Shown one piece after another: positions 1-8,579 of a stretch of 64,000 bases of DNA; within the stretch, counting starts at the first letter, position 1, and each line of letters opens with the position of its first letter. The stretch lies in the NCBI RefSeq assembly GCF_014681765.1, contig NZ_CP061498.1:3237501-3301500 (forward strand), written 5' to 3'. The translations under genes were made by a program, and so were the position numbers. Source of the stretch: Roseicitreum antarcticum. GTDB taxonomy: Bacteria > Pseudomonadota > Alphaproteobacteria > Rhodobacterales > Rhodobacteraceae. The notes under the pieces are model-generated. The model was not told the DNA's origin, did not search any database, and worked only from the letters and a program-made list of their open reading frames with translations.

Positions 1-125
1 CAGGCGCGTGCAATTACCGCGCGGGGATGCGTGAAACAACGGCGCGCAGCCTCCGCGTATCCGGCCTGCCGCGCGCCGTACGGATGCGTAGCCGCCCGGC
101 CGATTCGCCCGGCGCTGACGCAGCA

Positions 126-143
126 GCCGGCCATCGGGCCGGC
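126..143 (-). terminator. GC-rich hairpin just past the 3' end of rnpB
   Basis: A perfect 7-bp stem (GCCGGCC at 126-132 with GGCCGGC at 137-143) closes a 4-nt loop about 20 bases beyond the RNase P RNA 3' end. No T-run follows on the minus strand, so it may act as a 3' stabiliser or need Rho rather than being a classical intrinsic terminator. Confidence 0.35.
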
Positions 144-164
144 CAGCCCCTGAAATTCAAATAC

Positions 165-563
165 GCGGATGGCCTGTAAGCCGGATTCTGTACCGGAGTT
201 GCCCCCGGCGATGACCATTCATCTGCCCCTGTCGTTGCCAACAGGATCTAGCTGCCAACCCGGACCCCGGGGCTGAAGTTCCCTGCGGTGTACCGCCTGG
301 GGTCCCTATTCGGCATTGCTCCGGGTGGGGCTTGCCATGCCGTCCCTGTTACCAGGCACGCGGTGGGCTTTTACCCCACCGTTTCACCGTGACCCCGGAC
401 CGGTTGCCCGGCCTGTGGGGCCGTCTGTTCTCTGTGGCGCTTTCCCTCGGGTTGCCCCGGCCGGGCGTTACCCGGCACCCTTCCTTCATGGAGTCCGGAC
501 TTTCCTCGCGCCCGATGGTATCCTTGCGGACCCGTGCGGGCACGCGGTCATCCAGCCATCCGC
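165..563 (-). ncRNA. rnpB: RNase P RNA component (class A)
   Basis: This is the catalytic RNA of ribonuclease P, which removes 5' leaders from pre-tRNAs. Read on the minus strand, the universal 5' block GAGGAAAGTCCGGACTCC lies near 490-510 and the 3' block ACAGAATCCGGCTTACAG near 175-192, both hallmarks of bacterial RNase P RNA. The ends were set from the P1 helix: GCGGATGGC at the 5' side (about 563-555) pairs with GCCATCCGC at the 3' side (about 173-165). The resulting length of about 400 nt is normal for alphaproteobacteria. The ends are good to a few bases. No protein-coding frame in this stretch is credible. Confidence 0.95.
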
Positions 564-632
564 GTGAGGGCATGCCGTAAAGTGCAGCGCGGGGCGGGTC
601 AATGTCAAAACGGGCGGGTCCAAGCGGCCACA

Positions 633-1313
633 TCAAAGCGGCTGGGTCAGCGCCGCAATCCGCGCGGCCAGTGCCCGGTCGGCCCCGGTTTCCGGCCCCC
701 GCGCTTGCGGAGAAAACCTGTGGCGGAAGGCCATCAATCGCCGGTCAGGCGGCGCGTCAGGATAGCCGATGCGGGTCAGACTGTCTTCGAGCTGCGGTAA
801 ACCGGAGCGCGGAAGCGGGGCGTCGACCGTCGCGAGCGGCACCGCCAACGCCAGCCCCATGCGGCCCAGCCGCGCCCAGTCAAAGCGCGGGCCCGGGTCT
901 TCCTTGCGGTCGGCGGCCATGTCGCTGTGGCCGATCACATCGCGCAGCTCAATGTCCCAGCGTCCGTGCACCTGCGCCAACAGCGCTGTCAGGCAGCGCA
1001 TCTGCGGCTCGGGAAAGGGGTGGTGCCCGGTATTCGCCAGCTCGATCCCGATGGAGCGCGAATTGACGTCCCCCATGCCGCGCCATTCCCCCGCGCCCGC
1101 ATGCCAGGCGCGCTGATCCTCAGCCACAAGCGCCCAGAGCATCCCGTCCTCGGCAATCAGGTAATGGCTGGAGACTTGCGCCGCCGGATCGCACAGCCGC
1201 TCTAGCGCGGCTGCACAATTGGCCATGCCGGTAAAATGGATCACGACCATCGACGGCTGCAACCCATCACGCCGCGCACCAAAATTGGGTGAGGGGTGCC
1301 AGACCGGCGTCAT
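633..1313 (-). CDS. N-acetylmuramoyl-L-alanine amidase (amidase_2 / AmpD family)
   Basis: A 226-aa zinc amidase predicted to cleave the N-acetylmuramoyl-L-alanine bond in murein or recycled muropeptides. The amidase_2 signature is clear: His26 (VVIHFTGM), Glu91 (IGIELAN), His129 (VIGHSD) and Asp139 fit the zinc and catalytic positions of AmpD/AmiD enzymes. The N-terminus has no signal peptide or lipobox, which favours a cytoplasmic AmpD-like recycling role over AmiD. The start at 1313 gives a typical family N-terminus (PSPNFGARRDG). It is a single gene on the same strand as the lipoprotein and gatA genes upstream. The exact substrate (anhydro-muropeptide or intact murein) is inferred. Confidence 0.88.
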   Translation of the reverse strand: MTPVWHPSPNFGARRDGLQPSMVVIHFTGMANCAAALERLCDPAAQVSSHYLIAEDGMLWALVAEDQRAWHAGAGEWRGMGDVNSRSIGIELANTGHHPFPEPQMRCLTALLAQVHGRWDIELRDVIGHSDMAADRKEDPGPRFDWARLGRMGLALAVPLATVDAPLPRSGLPQLEDSLTRIGYPDAPPDRRLMAFRHRFSPQARGPETGADRALAARIAALTQPL

Positions 1314-1397
1314 GCCGCGCCGCGCCGGGTCAGCGCGCGGCGCACCCTTGATTTTGCACAGGTTCTTGGTGGAAAAACCACGCGGGTGTCCCTGGCC

Positions 1398-2237
1398 CTA
1401 TTGCGCGTTAGCAGCGGCTGCGCGTGCGGCTTCGCGGAACGGTTGCGGGTCCCACCAGCAGGCGAAGCCGTCGCCGTCAGGGTCCAGATGGTCGGGGTCG
1501 CGGTCTGGCCCGCCGCCGCTCAGGAAGGCCTCTTGTGCAAGGTCTTGGGTGCGGTACGCGGCGCAGGCCGATTCCCAGCGGCGCCAGCGCAGGGGATGCA
1601 GGCGGCGGTAGCGTTCCTCGCCGACGCGGTGTTGGGTGCCAAGGGCATAGGCCATGACGTTCGGTCCGCCACTTTCACCGTTGCCGGGCACGCTGTCGAC
1701 GCGGATTTCCTGATACTGCGCGCGTTGCTGGGCGAGCCGCGCTGCATCGCTTTCAATCGTCTCGCGTGCGGCGACCGCGTCGAAATCCTGTTCATCCGAT
1801 ACGCCGCGTTGGCGCACCGCAGGTTCCGTCGCGACCGGGCCGGTCAGGAAGGTCTCGGGCTGTGGTGGCGCCGAAGCGGGGCGGGGCGGCGTGGTCAGCT
1901 GGATCGGGGCCGATGGCTGTGCCACGGGCTGCTGTGTCGTATTGGGTCGCGATAGCGCAGCCTGCGTCTGCTGGAACGCGGCGCCCGGACGGACAGCGGC
2001 AACGGCCGCCACGCCCACGGGCGTTTCGGGCGGGATCGAATAGGGCTGCGAAGGCTGCGTATTCGTCGCAGCTTGCTGGCTTTGCATCGCCTCACGCTGG
2101 CGCAGGTAGGCGTTGTAATCGCCAAATCCCACGCCGCCGCCCGCGACAGCGCCGGAATCGGGGATGTTCGGTTGCGCGCATCCAGCCAGAAACGCCAGAG
2201 TTATCAATGGCAAAGCTGCCAAAAGGGGAAATCGCAT
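1398..2237 (-). CDS. Lipoprotein with C-terminal excalibur calcium-binding domain
   Basis: A 279-aa predicted lipoprotein of unknown role. A start at 2237 gives a lipoprotein signal peptide whose lipobox LAGC ends near residue 19. Starting farther upstream would bury it. The middle is low-complexity and rich in Pro, Gln and Ala (about residues 50-150), typical of a periplasmic spacer. Near the C-terminus a Cys-x-x-Tyr segment is followed by DPDGDGFACWWDP, the DxDxDG calcium loop of the excalibur domain. The first residues lie immediately beyond the gatA stop (about 30 bp), so cotranscription with gatCA is possible. Function beyond likely calcium binding at the envelope is not known. Confidence 0.8.
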   Translation of the reverse strand: MRFPLLAALPLITLAFLAGCAQPNIPDSGAVAGGGVGFGDYNAYLRQREAMQSQQAATNTQPSQPYSIPPETPVGVAAVAAVRPGAAFQQTQAALSRPNTTQQPVAQPSAPIQLTTPPRPASAPPQPETFLTGPVATEPAVRQRGVSDEQDFDAVAARETIESDAARLAQQRAQYQEIRVDSVPGNGESGGPNVMAYALGTQHRVGEERYRRLHPLRWRRWESACAAYRTQDLAQEAFLSGGGPDRDPDHLDPDGDGFACWWDPQPFREAARAAAANAQ

Positions 2238-2269
2238 TGGGTGCCTCTGCTCGTTTCTTTTGGCAGAGA

Positions 2270-3769
2270 TTACCACCATTGCGTCGGTTTGGAAACAAAG
2301 CCTGCCGCACGTTCGAGCACATATGCGGTATTGAGCAGATCTGCCTCGGCCCAGGGCCGCCCGATCAGTTGCAGGCCCAGCGGGAGGCCGGACTTGTCCA
2401 GCCCCGTGGGCACCGAGATCCCGGGCAGCCCGGCCAGGTTAACCGTCACGGTGAACACGTCGTTGAGGTACATCTCTACAGGGTCGGCGTTGGCCATTTC
2501 GCCCAGACCGAAGGCCGCAGAGGGGGTGGTGGGCGTCAGGATCGCGTCGACACCGGCCTCAAACGCCTGTTCAAAGTCGCGCTTGATCAGCGTGCGCACG
2601 CGGCGGGCACGGTTGTAATAGGCGTCGTAGAAGCCTGCGGACAGCACATAGGTGCCGATCATGATGCGGCGCTGCACTTCTGCGCCGAAGCCTTCGGCGC
2701 GGGTTTTCTCGTACATCTCGGTGATGCCGTCGCCCGCCGACAGGGTGGCGCGGTGGCCGTAACGCACGCCGTCATAGCGCGCGAGGTTGGATGATGCCTC
2801 GGCGGGTGCGATGACATAATACGCGGGAAGGGCGTATTTTGTGTGGGGCAGGGAGATATCCACAATCTCTGCCCCTGCGTCGCGCAGCATGGCGGTACCG
2901 TCTTGCCACAGCTTGTCGATCTCGTTGGACATGCCGTCCATGCGGTATTCGCGCGGGATGCCGATCTTCTTGCCCCGGATGTCACCGCTCAGCGCGGCCT
3001 CGAAATCCGGTACGGGCAGGTTGGCGGAGGTGGAATCGCGCGCGTCGTGGCCTGACATGGCGCCCAGCATGATGGCAGCGTCGCGGACTGTGCGGGTCAT
3101 CGGGCCAGCCTGATCGAGGCTGGATGCAAAGGCCACGACGCCCCAGCGGGAACAGCGGCCATAGGTCGGTTTGATGCCAACAATCCCTGTAAAAGCAGCG
3201 GGTTGGCGGATAGAGCCGCCGGTGTCGGTCCCCGTGGCGCCAAGGCACAGATCCGCCGCAACGGCTGCGGCCGACCCGCCCGAGGAGCCGCCCGGGGTCA
3301 GCGATCTTTCGTCGGTTTTCCAAGGGTTTACGGCATTGCCGTAGGTGCTTGTCTCATTGCTGGAACCCATGGCGAATTCGTCCATGTTCAGCTTGCCCAG
3401 CATCACCGCGCCCGCGTCGCGCAACTGGGCGCTTACGGTGGATTCGTATTGTGGCAAGAAGCCTTGCAAGATGCGGCTGGCGGCCTGGCTGGGCACGCCC
3501 TCGGTGCAGAACAAGTCCTTGATTCCGATGGGGATTCCGCACATCGCTGGGGCGTCGCCTGCCTTGATTCGGGCATCGGCGGCCTGCGCCCGTTCCAGCG
3601 CGATGTCGGGCGTTTTGTGCACGAACGCCCCCAGCGCATCGGCGGCGTCTATGGCGCCCAGACAGGCGTTTGTCAGGTCCACGGCGGTCACGTCGCCACG
3701 GCGCAGGGCGTCGCGGGCGTCGGAAATTGTCAGCTTGTTCAAGGAGTTGGAAGTAAATGCACTGGACAT
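2270..3769 (-). CDS. gatA: Asp-tRNA(Asn)/Glu-tRNA(Gln) amidotransferase subunit A
   Basis: The 499-aa amidase subunit of GatCAB, which hydrolyses glutamine and passes ammonia to mischarged Glu-tRNA(Gln) or Asp-tRNA(Asn). The amidase-signature Ser-cisSer-Lys triad is visible: Lys84 (GIKDLF), Ser162 ([11 protein letters not shown]) and Ser186 ([10 protein letters not shown]). The length is normal for GatA. It lies 9 bp downstream of gatC, forming the usual gatC-gatA pair. gatB is not in the window, as in many alphaproteobacteria where it maps elsewhere. It is very unlikely to be a generic amidase given the gatC partner. Confidence 0.97.
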   Translation of the reverse strand: MSSAFTSNSLNKLTISDARDALRRGDVTAVDLTNACLGAIDAADALGAFVHKTPDIALERAQAADARIKAGDAPAMCGIPIGIKDLFCTEGVPSQAASRILQGFLPQYESTVSAQLRDAGAVMLGKLNMDEFAMGSSNETSTYGNAVNPWKTDERSLTPGGSSGGSAAAVAADLCLGATGTDTGGSIRQPAAFTGIVGIKPTYGRCSRWGVVAFASSLDQAGPMTRTVRDAAIMLGAMSGHDARDSTSANLPVPDFEAALSGDIRGKKIGIPREYRMDGMSNEIDKLWQDGTAMLRDAGAEIVDISLPHTKYALPAYYVIAPAEASSNLARYDGVRYGHRATLSAGDGITEMYEKTRAEGFGAEVQRRIMIGTYVLSAGFYDAYYNRARRVRTLIKRDFEQAFEAGVDAILTPTTPSAAFGLGEMANADPVEMYLNDVFTVTVNLAGLPGISVPTGLDKSGLPLGLQLIGRPWAEADLLNTAYVLERAAGFVSKPTQWW

Positions 3770-3778
3770 GGGTTCGGC

Positions 3779-4069
3779 CTATTCGACAACTTTGGGGACG
3801 GCGAAGAAGCCTTCGCGGGCGTCAGGCGCGTTGGCCAGCACTTTTGCCTGCTGGTTGCCGTCGGTCACGACATCTTCGCGGCGCACAAGGCGCATCGGCG
3901 TGACGCTGGTCATGGGTTCAATACCATCCACATCAACTTCGTTCAGTTGTTCCATGAAGTTGAGAATATTGGACAATTCCTGCGCCAGCGCGGGCAGGGC
4001 CGCGTCTGGTACGGCGATGCGGGACAGCTTGGCGACCCGGCGCGCGGTCTCGGTATCAATACTGGACAT
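3779..4069 (-). CDS. gatC: Asp-tRNA(Asn)/Glu-tRNA(Gln) amidotransferase subunit C
   Basis: The 96-aa small subunit that wraps around and stabilises the GatA-GatB interface. The family pattern is clear: an N-terminal helix with ARRVAKLSRIAVPD, then LSNILNFMEQLNEVDVDGIEPMTSV, then LRRDVVTDG-like residues before a C-terminal tail. The start at 4069 is preceded by an AAGGGGG ribosome-binding site. It is the first gene of the gatCA pair, with gatA following after 9 bp. Confidence 0.96.
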   Translation of the reverse strand: MSSIDTETARRVAKLSRIAVPDAALPALAQELSNILNFMEQLNEVDVDGIEPMTSVTPMRLVRREDVVTDGNQQAKVLANAPDAREGFFAVPKVVE

Positions 4070-4227
4070 GACGCCCCCTTATCTGCGGTTTGGCCGGGTT
4101 TAGCGCCCCCGACAGCCAAGCGCAAGCGGTGGCCGCGTGAGGGGCGTTAACCTTCTGATTTTGCGCCGGAATCCGGAGTATGGAAACGGTATGGTTCTGG
4201 TATGGCTTTGATACATACGCGCGATGG

Positions 4228-4261
4228 GGTCCGGGGGCGTTAACCTTTGTGCCCCCGGACC
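4228..4261 (-). terminator. Stable hairpin 3' of the symporter gene
   Basis: An 11-bp perfect stem (GGTCCGGGGGC at 4228-4238 with its complement at 4251-4261) with a 12-nt loop lies 26 bp past the symporter stop. It is positioned as a transcription terminator or 3' end protector for the minus-strand symporter unit. No T-run follows on the minus strand. Confidence 0.5.
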
Positions 4262-4286
4262 GTGCGGCAGGATCTGGTCAGGTCCG

Positions 4287-5771
4287 TCACCACGCCCCGT
4301 GGCGCGCCAGATCGGGCGCCAGTTCTGCCTTGAAGTCGAGCGCGCCCTTGGCCGGTTTCGTCAGCAGGCTGACGCCCACGAACAGCGCCACCGACACGCC
4401 CGCCACGCTGAAGGCCAGCACCGGGTTGAACACGCTGACGCCCGCCACCATTGCCATGTAGATCGCCAGCAGCGCGCCGCCCGCCATGCAGGCCAGCGCG
4501 CCCGACGCCGTGCCGCGTGACCAGAAGAACGCGCCGATGATCGGGGGTACGGTGACCAGCAGGCCCGCCGCCGACAGCGCGGCAAGCTGATCGACGATGC
4601 GGGTGGATTGCAGCGCGAACCACGCGGCAAACACGATCACACCCACCACGACGACCCGGCCTACCATGATCTGCGCCGCGTCGCTGCGGGTGATGCCGAC
4701 GAAATCGCGCGCCACCATCGCACCCACGGTCAGCGCAATACTGTCGAGGGTCGAAACCGCAGCGGCAAGGATGCCGATGATGAGCAAAAGCGCCACCCAA
4801 AGCGGGATCGCCCCCGAGGTCAGCAGTGCCGGCGTCGCGGTCGAGGTGTTGTCCAGCCCCGGCGCCAGTTGCAGCGCGGCAAAGCCCCAGATCACCGCGA
4901 CCAGTGTGAAGACCAGCCCAAAGCCCAGCACCCACAGCACCATGCGGCGCATCGCACCGAAGTCGCGCATGATGAACAGCCGTTGGCTGACCTGCGGGTT
5001 GGAAATGGCAAAGAAGAACCACGGGAAGGACAGGGCGATGAAGGTGTTGAAGCTCCACAGCCCCGGGCCGGGCACGGTCAGCCACGCGGCGTGGGTGTCT
5101 TGGGTCGCTGCGATGAAGGGGCCGACCCCGCCGATGGTCGCAATGGCAAAGCCTACGGCCAGAAGGCCCGCCCCCATCATCACCGCAGCCTGCACCGCAT
5201 CGGTCCAGGCGACGGATCGCAGGCCCGCAAACAGCGTCCAGAACACGGCCAGCACCGCGCCGGTGACCACCGCCTGAAAGAGCGTGATGTCACCCCCCGT
5301 CACCCCTGACAGCAACAGGCCGATGCCCGCCATCTGGGTGGTGCAATAGGGCAGCAGGAAGATCAGGCCCACCAATGCGGTCAGCCGTGCCACCATGGGG
5401 CTGCCATAGCGCGCGCCCAGCATCTCGGCCGGGGAGATGAAGCCCCATTTGCGCGCCGCCAGCCAGAAGCGCGGCGCGAAGATCACCAAGAGCGACAGGC
5501 CCGCGAAATAGATCAGCTCAAACCCCAGCGCGCCGACGCCACCGCGATAGGTCAGCCCGGTCAGCACCACCAGCATGAAGGCCGAATAGGTGGTGGCCGC
5601 ATAGCTGAGGCCCGCCACCAGCCCGCCGATGTCGCGCCCGCCAAGGTAGTAATCGGCCACCGTGCCGCTGTTTTGCCGCGCGGCGCGCCAAGCCAGCACG
5701 ATGCCGAAGGCGGCAAAGACGGCGATGGCGGCCCAGAGCGTGGTCGTGTCGATCAGGTTTGCAGGGGTCAT
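4287..5771 (-). CDS. Sodium:solute symporter (SSS family)
   Basis: A 494-aa polytopic membrane protein of the SSS family, which couples sodium or proton entry to uptake of a small solute. It has about 13 hydrophobic segments. Family features include the early block DYYLGGRDIGGLVAGLSYAATTYSAF and the GARYG and RSVAWTDAVQ segments. The start at 5771 overlaps the stop of the 66-aa gene upstream (ATGA) and gives a standard N-terminus; reading farther upstream only translates the neighbour out of frame. The pair resembles symporters such as acetate, proline or panthothenate carriers that travel with a small membrane protein. The substrate is not predictable. Confidence 0.9.
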   Translation of the reverse strand: MTPANLIDTTTLWAAIAVFAAFGIVLAWRAARQNSGTVADYYLGGRDIGGLVAGLSYAATTYSAFMLVVLTGLTYRGGVGALGFELIYFAGLSLLVIFAPRFWLAARKWGFISPAEMLGARYGSPMVARLTALVGLIFLLPYCTTQMAGIGLLLSGVTGGDITLFQAVVTGAVLAVFWTLFAGLRSVAWTDAVQAAVMMGAGLLAVGFAIATIGGVGPFIAATQDTHAAWLTVPGPGLWSFNTFIALSFPWFFFAISNPQVSQRLFIMRDFGAMRRMVLWVLGFGLVFTLVAVIWGFAALQLAPGLDNTSTATPALLTSGAIPLWVALLLIIGILAAAVSTLDSIALTVGAMVARDFVGITRSDAAQIMVGRVVVVGVIVFAAWFALQSTRIVDQLAALSAAGLLVTVPPIIGAFFWSRGTASGALACMAGGALLAIYMAMVAGVSVFNPVLAFSVAGVSVALFVGVSLLTKPAKGALDFKAELAPDLARHGAW

Positions 5772-5968
5772 GGCCGGTCCCTCCAGCCCGAGACCGCCCA
5801 GAGGATCAGCAAGATGATGCTGAGGCCAAAGACCGACCAGAAGGCGAAGACCAGCGCGGACCCCGCAAGGACCGTATAGGGCACGAAGATGCCCGCGGCG
5901 ATCAGGACGGCAGCGGTGGCAAGCCACAGGGCAAAGCCCGCGCGCCGGGACGGAACGGTCGGTTGCAT
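5768..5968 (-). CDS. Small two-helix membrane protein paired with the symporter
   Basis: A 66-aa protein with two transmembrane helices (about residues 10-32 and 37-59) and a charged C-terminal end (WRDRP). The start is supported by AAGGA about 8 bases upstream of the ATG at 5968. Its stop overlaps the symporter start by four bases, so the two are translationally coupled. Small membrane partners of this kind commonly precede SSS symporters and may be accessory subunits; that role is inferred from position. Confidence 0.8.
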   Translation of the reverse strand: MQPTVPSRRAGFALWLATAAVLIAAGIFVPYTVLAGSALVFAFWSVFGLSIILLILWAVSGWRDRP

Positions 5969-6089
5969 GTCGGGTATCCTTCATGTGGTGCGTTGGGGGT
6001 GCAGCGATAGGCGTGCTTTGGGGCTTGTGCAACAAAAAGTTTACTTAACATCTGAAAAGGCTGGATTTTTTGACTCTTGGGTCAGAAAT

Positions 6090-6170
6090 GGGCGGCGGGT
6101 CCCGGGGGGCTGCGGCGTGGCGGGGGCGTGAGGGGCGCGTGCCGGGCGCGCGGGGGGGGCGCGGGGGGCA
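6090..6170. other. Extremely G-rich plus-strand intergenic tract
   Basis: Between the divergent symporter operon and hisA the plus strand carries many closely spaced runs of three to eight G (for example GGGGGG at 6104-6109 and an eight-G run near 6151-6158). The density is enough for one or more G-quadruplexes. It lies in the hisA upstream region, so an effect on either promoter is possible but not shown. Confidence 0.55.
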
Positions 6171-6284
6171 AAACCCGTTTCCCCTTCGCCCGAAGTTGGA
6201 TTATGACGCGCAGAGATGATGCCCGCATGACACTGGACGGGCATTCCCTGCCCGGTGGGGCGTGATGCAGAAGGAAACTGGCCG

Positions 6285-7010
6285 ATGATCCTCTATCCCG
6301 CGATTGACCTCAAAGACGGCCAGTGCGTGCGCCTGTTCAAGGGCGAGATGGCGCAGGCCACCGTGTTCAGCGACAATCCCGCCGCGCAGGCGCAGGCCTT
6401 CGTGGCGCAGGGCTGCAAATGGTTGCATCTGGTGGATCTGAACGGGGCATTCGCCGGCACGCCAGTGAATGCGGCGGCGGTCGAGGCGATCCTGGCCTCG
6501 GTCGATGTGCCCTGCCAGTTGGGCGGCGGGATACGCGATATGGCCACGATCGAGGCATGGCTGGAGAAGGGGCTGGCGCGGGTGATCCTGGGCACCGTGG
6601 CGGTGGAACAGCCCGATCTGGTGCGGCAGGCGGCAAAGGCGTTTCCCGGGCAGGTCGCCGTGGGGATCGATGCGCGCGAGGGGCGCGTGGCCACCAAAGG
6701 CTGGGCGACCGAGACCGATGTGATGGTGACCGACCTTGCGCGCAGCTTTGAAGACGCGGGCGTGGCGGCGATCATCTATACCGACATCAACCGCGACGGT
6801 GCGATGCAGGGGCCCAACATTGACGCGACCGCCGCGCTGGCGCGGGCGACGACGATCCCGGTGATCGCCTCTGGCGGGGTGTCGTCGCTGGCGGATCTGA
6901 TCGCGCTGCGCGATTGCGGCGTGGCGCTGGATGGCGCGATTTCGGGGCGCGCGCTGTACGATGGCGCGCTGGATCTGACGGCGGCGCTGCGGGCGCTGGA
7001 CGCAGGCTGA
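6285..7010 (+). CDS. hisA: Phosphoribosyl-formimino-5-aminoimidazole carboxamide ribotide isomerase
   Basis: A 241-aa TIM-barrel enzyme of histidine synthesis that isomerises ProFAR to PRFAR. Diagnostic residues include the N-terminal Asp in [17 protein letters not shown] (general base), VDLNGAF, the second Asp in IYTDINRDG and the phosphate loops LGGGIRD and IASGGVSS. The start at 6285 follows an AAGGAA site 8 bases upstream; a GTG at 6255 would add ten residues without family support. The usual partners hisH and hisF are not adjacent here. Confidence 0.96.
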   Translation: MILYPAIDLKDGQCVRLFKGEMAQATVFSDNPAAQAQAFVAQGCKWLHLVDLNGAFAGTPVNAAAVEAILASVDVPCQLGGGIRDMATIEAWLEKGLARVILGTVAVEQPDLVRQAAKAFPGQVAVGIDAREGRVATKGWATETDVMVTDLARSFEDAGVAAIIYTDINRDGAMQGPNIDATAALARATTIPVIASGGVSSLADLIALRDCGVALDGAISGRALYDGALDLTAALRALDAG

Positions 7011-7248
7011 CGGCGGGGCCCCCTGCGACGCCGTGCGTGAGGCGGGGTATGGGGTTGGGTATGAGCGCTGATGTGCCTTTGCGTGGGGAAAAGTGGCGGT
7101 GGCGTTGACATCGGTGCGCCGGGGCGCATTTAACGCCGCAGCAGATGCCGTGGGGCATGCGGGAATGTGTGTGTTTTGGTGCGTCAAAGGCCCTCGATTC
7201 GCACATCACGCTCTGGCGCAGGGTCATGCAAAGGGTTACACAAGTTAA

Positions 7249-8472
7249 ATGATCACGCCGCCCCCCGTCCGTTTCCTGGACCGAACCACACCGCCGCATA
7301 TCATGACGCTGGTCCTGCTTTCAGGGCTGGGCGCGTTGGCGATGAATGTCTTCTTGCCCTCGCTGCCCAACATGACGGCGTATTTCGACACGGAATACCG
7401 GGTGATGCAGCTGTCGGTGTCGCTGTATCTGGCGATGAACGCGCTGTTGCAGCTGTTCATCGGGCCGGTGGCGGACCGTTTCGGGCGGCGCCCGGTGCTG
7501 CTGGGCGCGCTGGGCATTTTCCTGGTGGCGACGGTGGGCACGCTGCTGGCGCAAGATATCACGACCTTTCTGATCTGCCGCATGGGGCAGGCGGCGGTGG
7601 TGGCAACGCTGGTGCTGAGCCGCGCTGTGATCCGCGACATGGTGGACGCGTCCCGCTCTGCATCAATGATCGGCTATGTGACGATGGGCATGGCGGTGGT
7701 GCCGATGGTGGCCCCCGTGTTTGGCGGCATGCTGGACGCAGCCTTTGGCTGGCAGGCAAGCTTCGTGTTGATGCTGGTTGCCGGGCTTGCGATTTTTGCG
7801 CTGACATGGGCTGATCTGGGCGAGACTTTCACCCGCAGCGAGGGCGGGTTTCGCGCGCAGGTGCAGCAATACCCGGATCTGCTGACCTCGCCCCGGTTCT
7901 GGGGCTATTGCATGACGGCGATGCTGGCCTCGGGCGCGTTCTTTGCCTACCTTGGTGGCGCGCCTTTTGTCGGATCGCAGGTGTTCGGGCTGAACCCGGC
8001 GCAGCTGGGCCTCTATTTCGGCGCACCGGCAGTGGGCTACGCGGTTGGCAACTTCGTGTCGGGCCGGTATTCGGTGCGCATGGGGATCAACCGCATGGCG
8101 CTGATCGGCACGTTGCTGTGTTTCTCGGGCATGGCGGCGCTGGGCATCACCTTCGCGCTCGGCGCGCAGACGCCGCAGGTCTTTTATGGCTTCTTCATTT
8201 TCGTGGGTCTGGGCAATGGCATGGTGTTGCCCAATGCGACAGCGGGCATGCTGTCGGTGCGCCCGCATCTGGCGGGGTCTGCCTCTGGCCTTGGCGGGGC
8301 GATCATGATCGGGGGCGGGGCTGCGCTGTCGGCGCTGGCGGGCGCGCTGCTGACCCCGGGGTCGGGCGCCTGGCCGCTGATATACCTTTTGATGACCACA
8401 TCGGCGCTGGCCATTCTGCCCGTGCTCTATGTGATGCGGCGGGAACGGGCGTTGGCGCGAGGCGCTGCCTGA
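7249..8472 (+). CDS. MFS drug-efflux transporter, Bcr/CflA type
   Basis: A 407-aa, 12-helix major facilitator predicted to export drugs or small metabolites. The sequence follows the Bcr/CflA pattern: LPSLPNMTAYFDTEYRVMQLSVSLYL in TM1-2, the motif-A loop GPVADRFGRRPVLL after TM2, and ARAxIRDMVD-like residues (SRAVIRDMVD) in the TM4-5 region. The N-terminus is preceded by a modest AAGGG site. It is a single plus-strand gene between hisA and the XRE regulator; no functional link to either is evident. Confidence 0.88.
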   Translation: MITPPPVRFLDRTTPPHIMTLVLLSGLGALAMNVFLPSLPNMTAYFDTEYRVMQLSVSLYLAMNALLQLFIGPVADRFGRRPVLLGALGIFLVATVGTLLAQDITTFLICRMGQAAVVATLVLSRAVIRDMVDASRSASMIGYVTMGMAVVPMVAPVFGGMLDAAFGWQASFVLMLVAGLAIFALTWADLGETFTRSEGGFRAQVQQYPDLLTSPRFWGYCMTAMLASGAFFAYLGGAPFVGSQVFGLNPAQLGLYFGAPAVGYAVGNFVSGRYSVRMGINRMALIGTLLCFSGMAALGITFALGAQTPQVFYGFFIFVGLGNGMVLPNATAGMLSVRPHLAGSASGLGGAIMIGGGAALSALAGALLTPGSGAWPLIYLLMTTSALAILPVLYVMRRERALARGAA

Positions 8473-8579
8473 CGTCTGCCCGGCTGCGGCCTTCGCTTTG
8501 GCGGGGGACAACTTGACGGGACCTGCCGCGCCTGCAAATCTGCCGCATTCGGCTTCATCATTCTGACAGGCAGGGACGC

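Noticed and set aside
1766-2794. Long plus-strand frame opposite the lipoprotein and gatA
   Set aside because: It is the reverse-frame shadow of high-GC genes and has no family signature or ribosome-binding site.
3203-4150. Long plus-strand frame opposite gatA and gatC
   Set aside because: Shadow of gatA/gatC; composition is Gly/Arg-rich with no coherent protein features.
4608-5309. Plus-strand frames opposite the sodium:solute symporter
   Set aside because: Repeats of Arg, His and Asp typical of antisense frames; the symporter on the other strand is clear.
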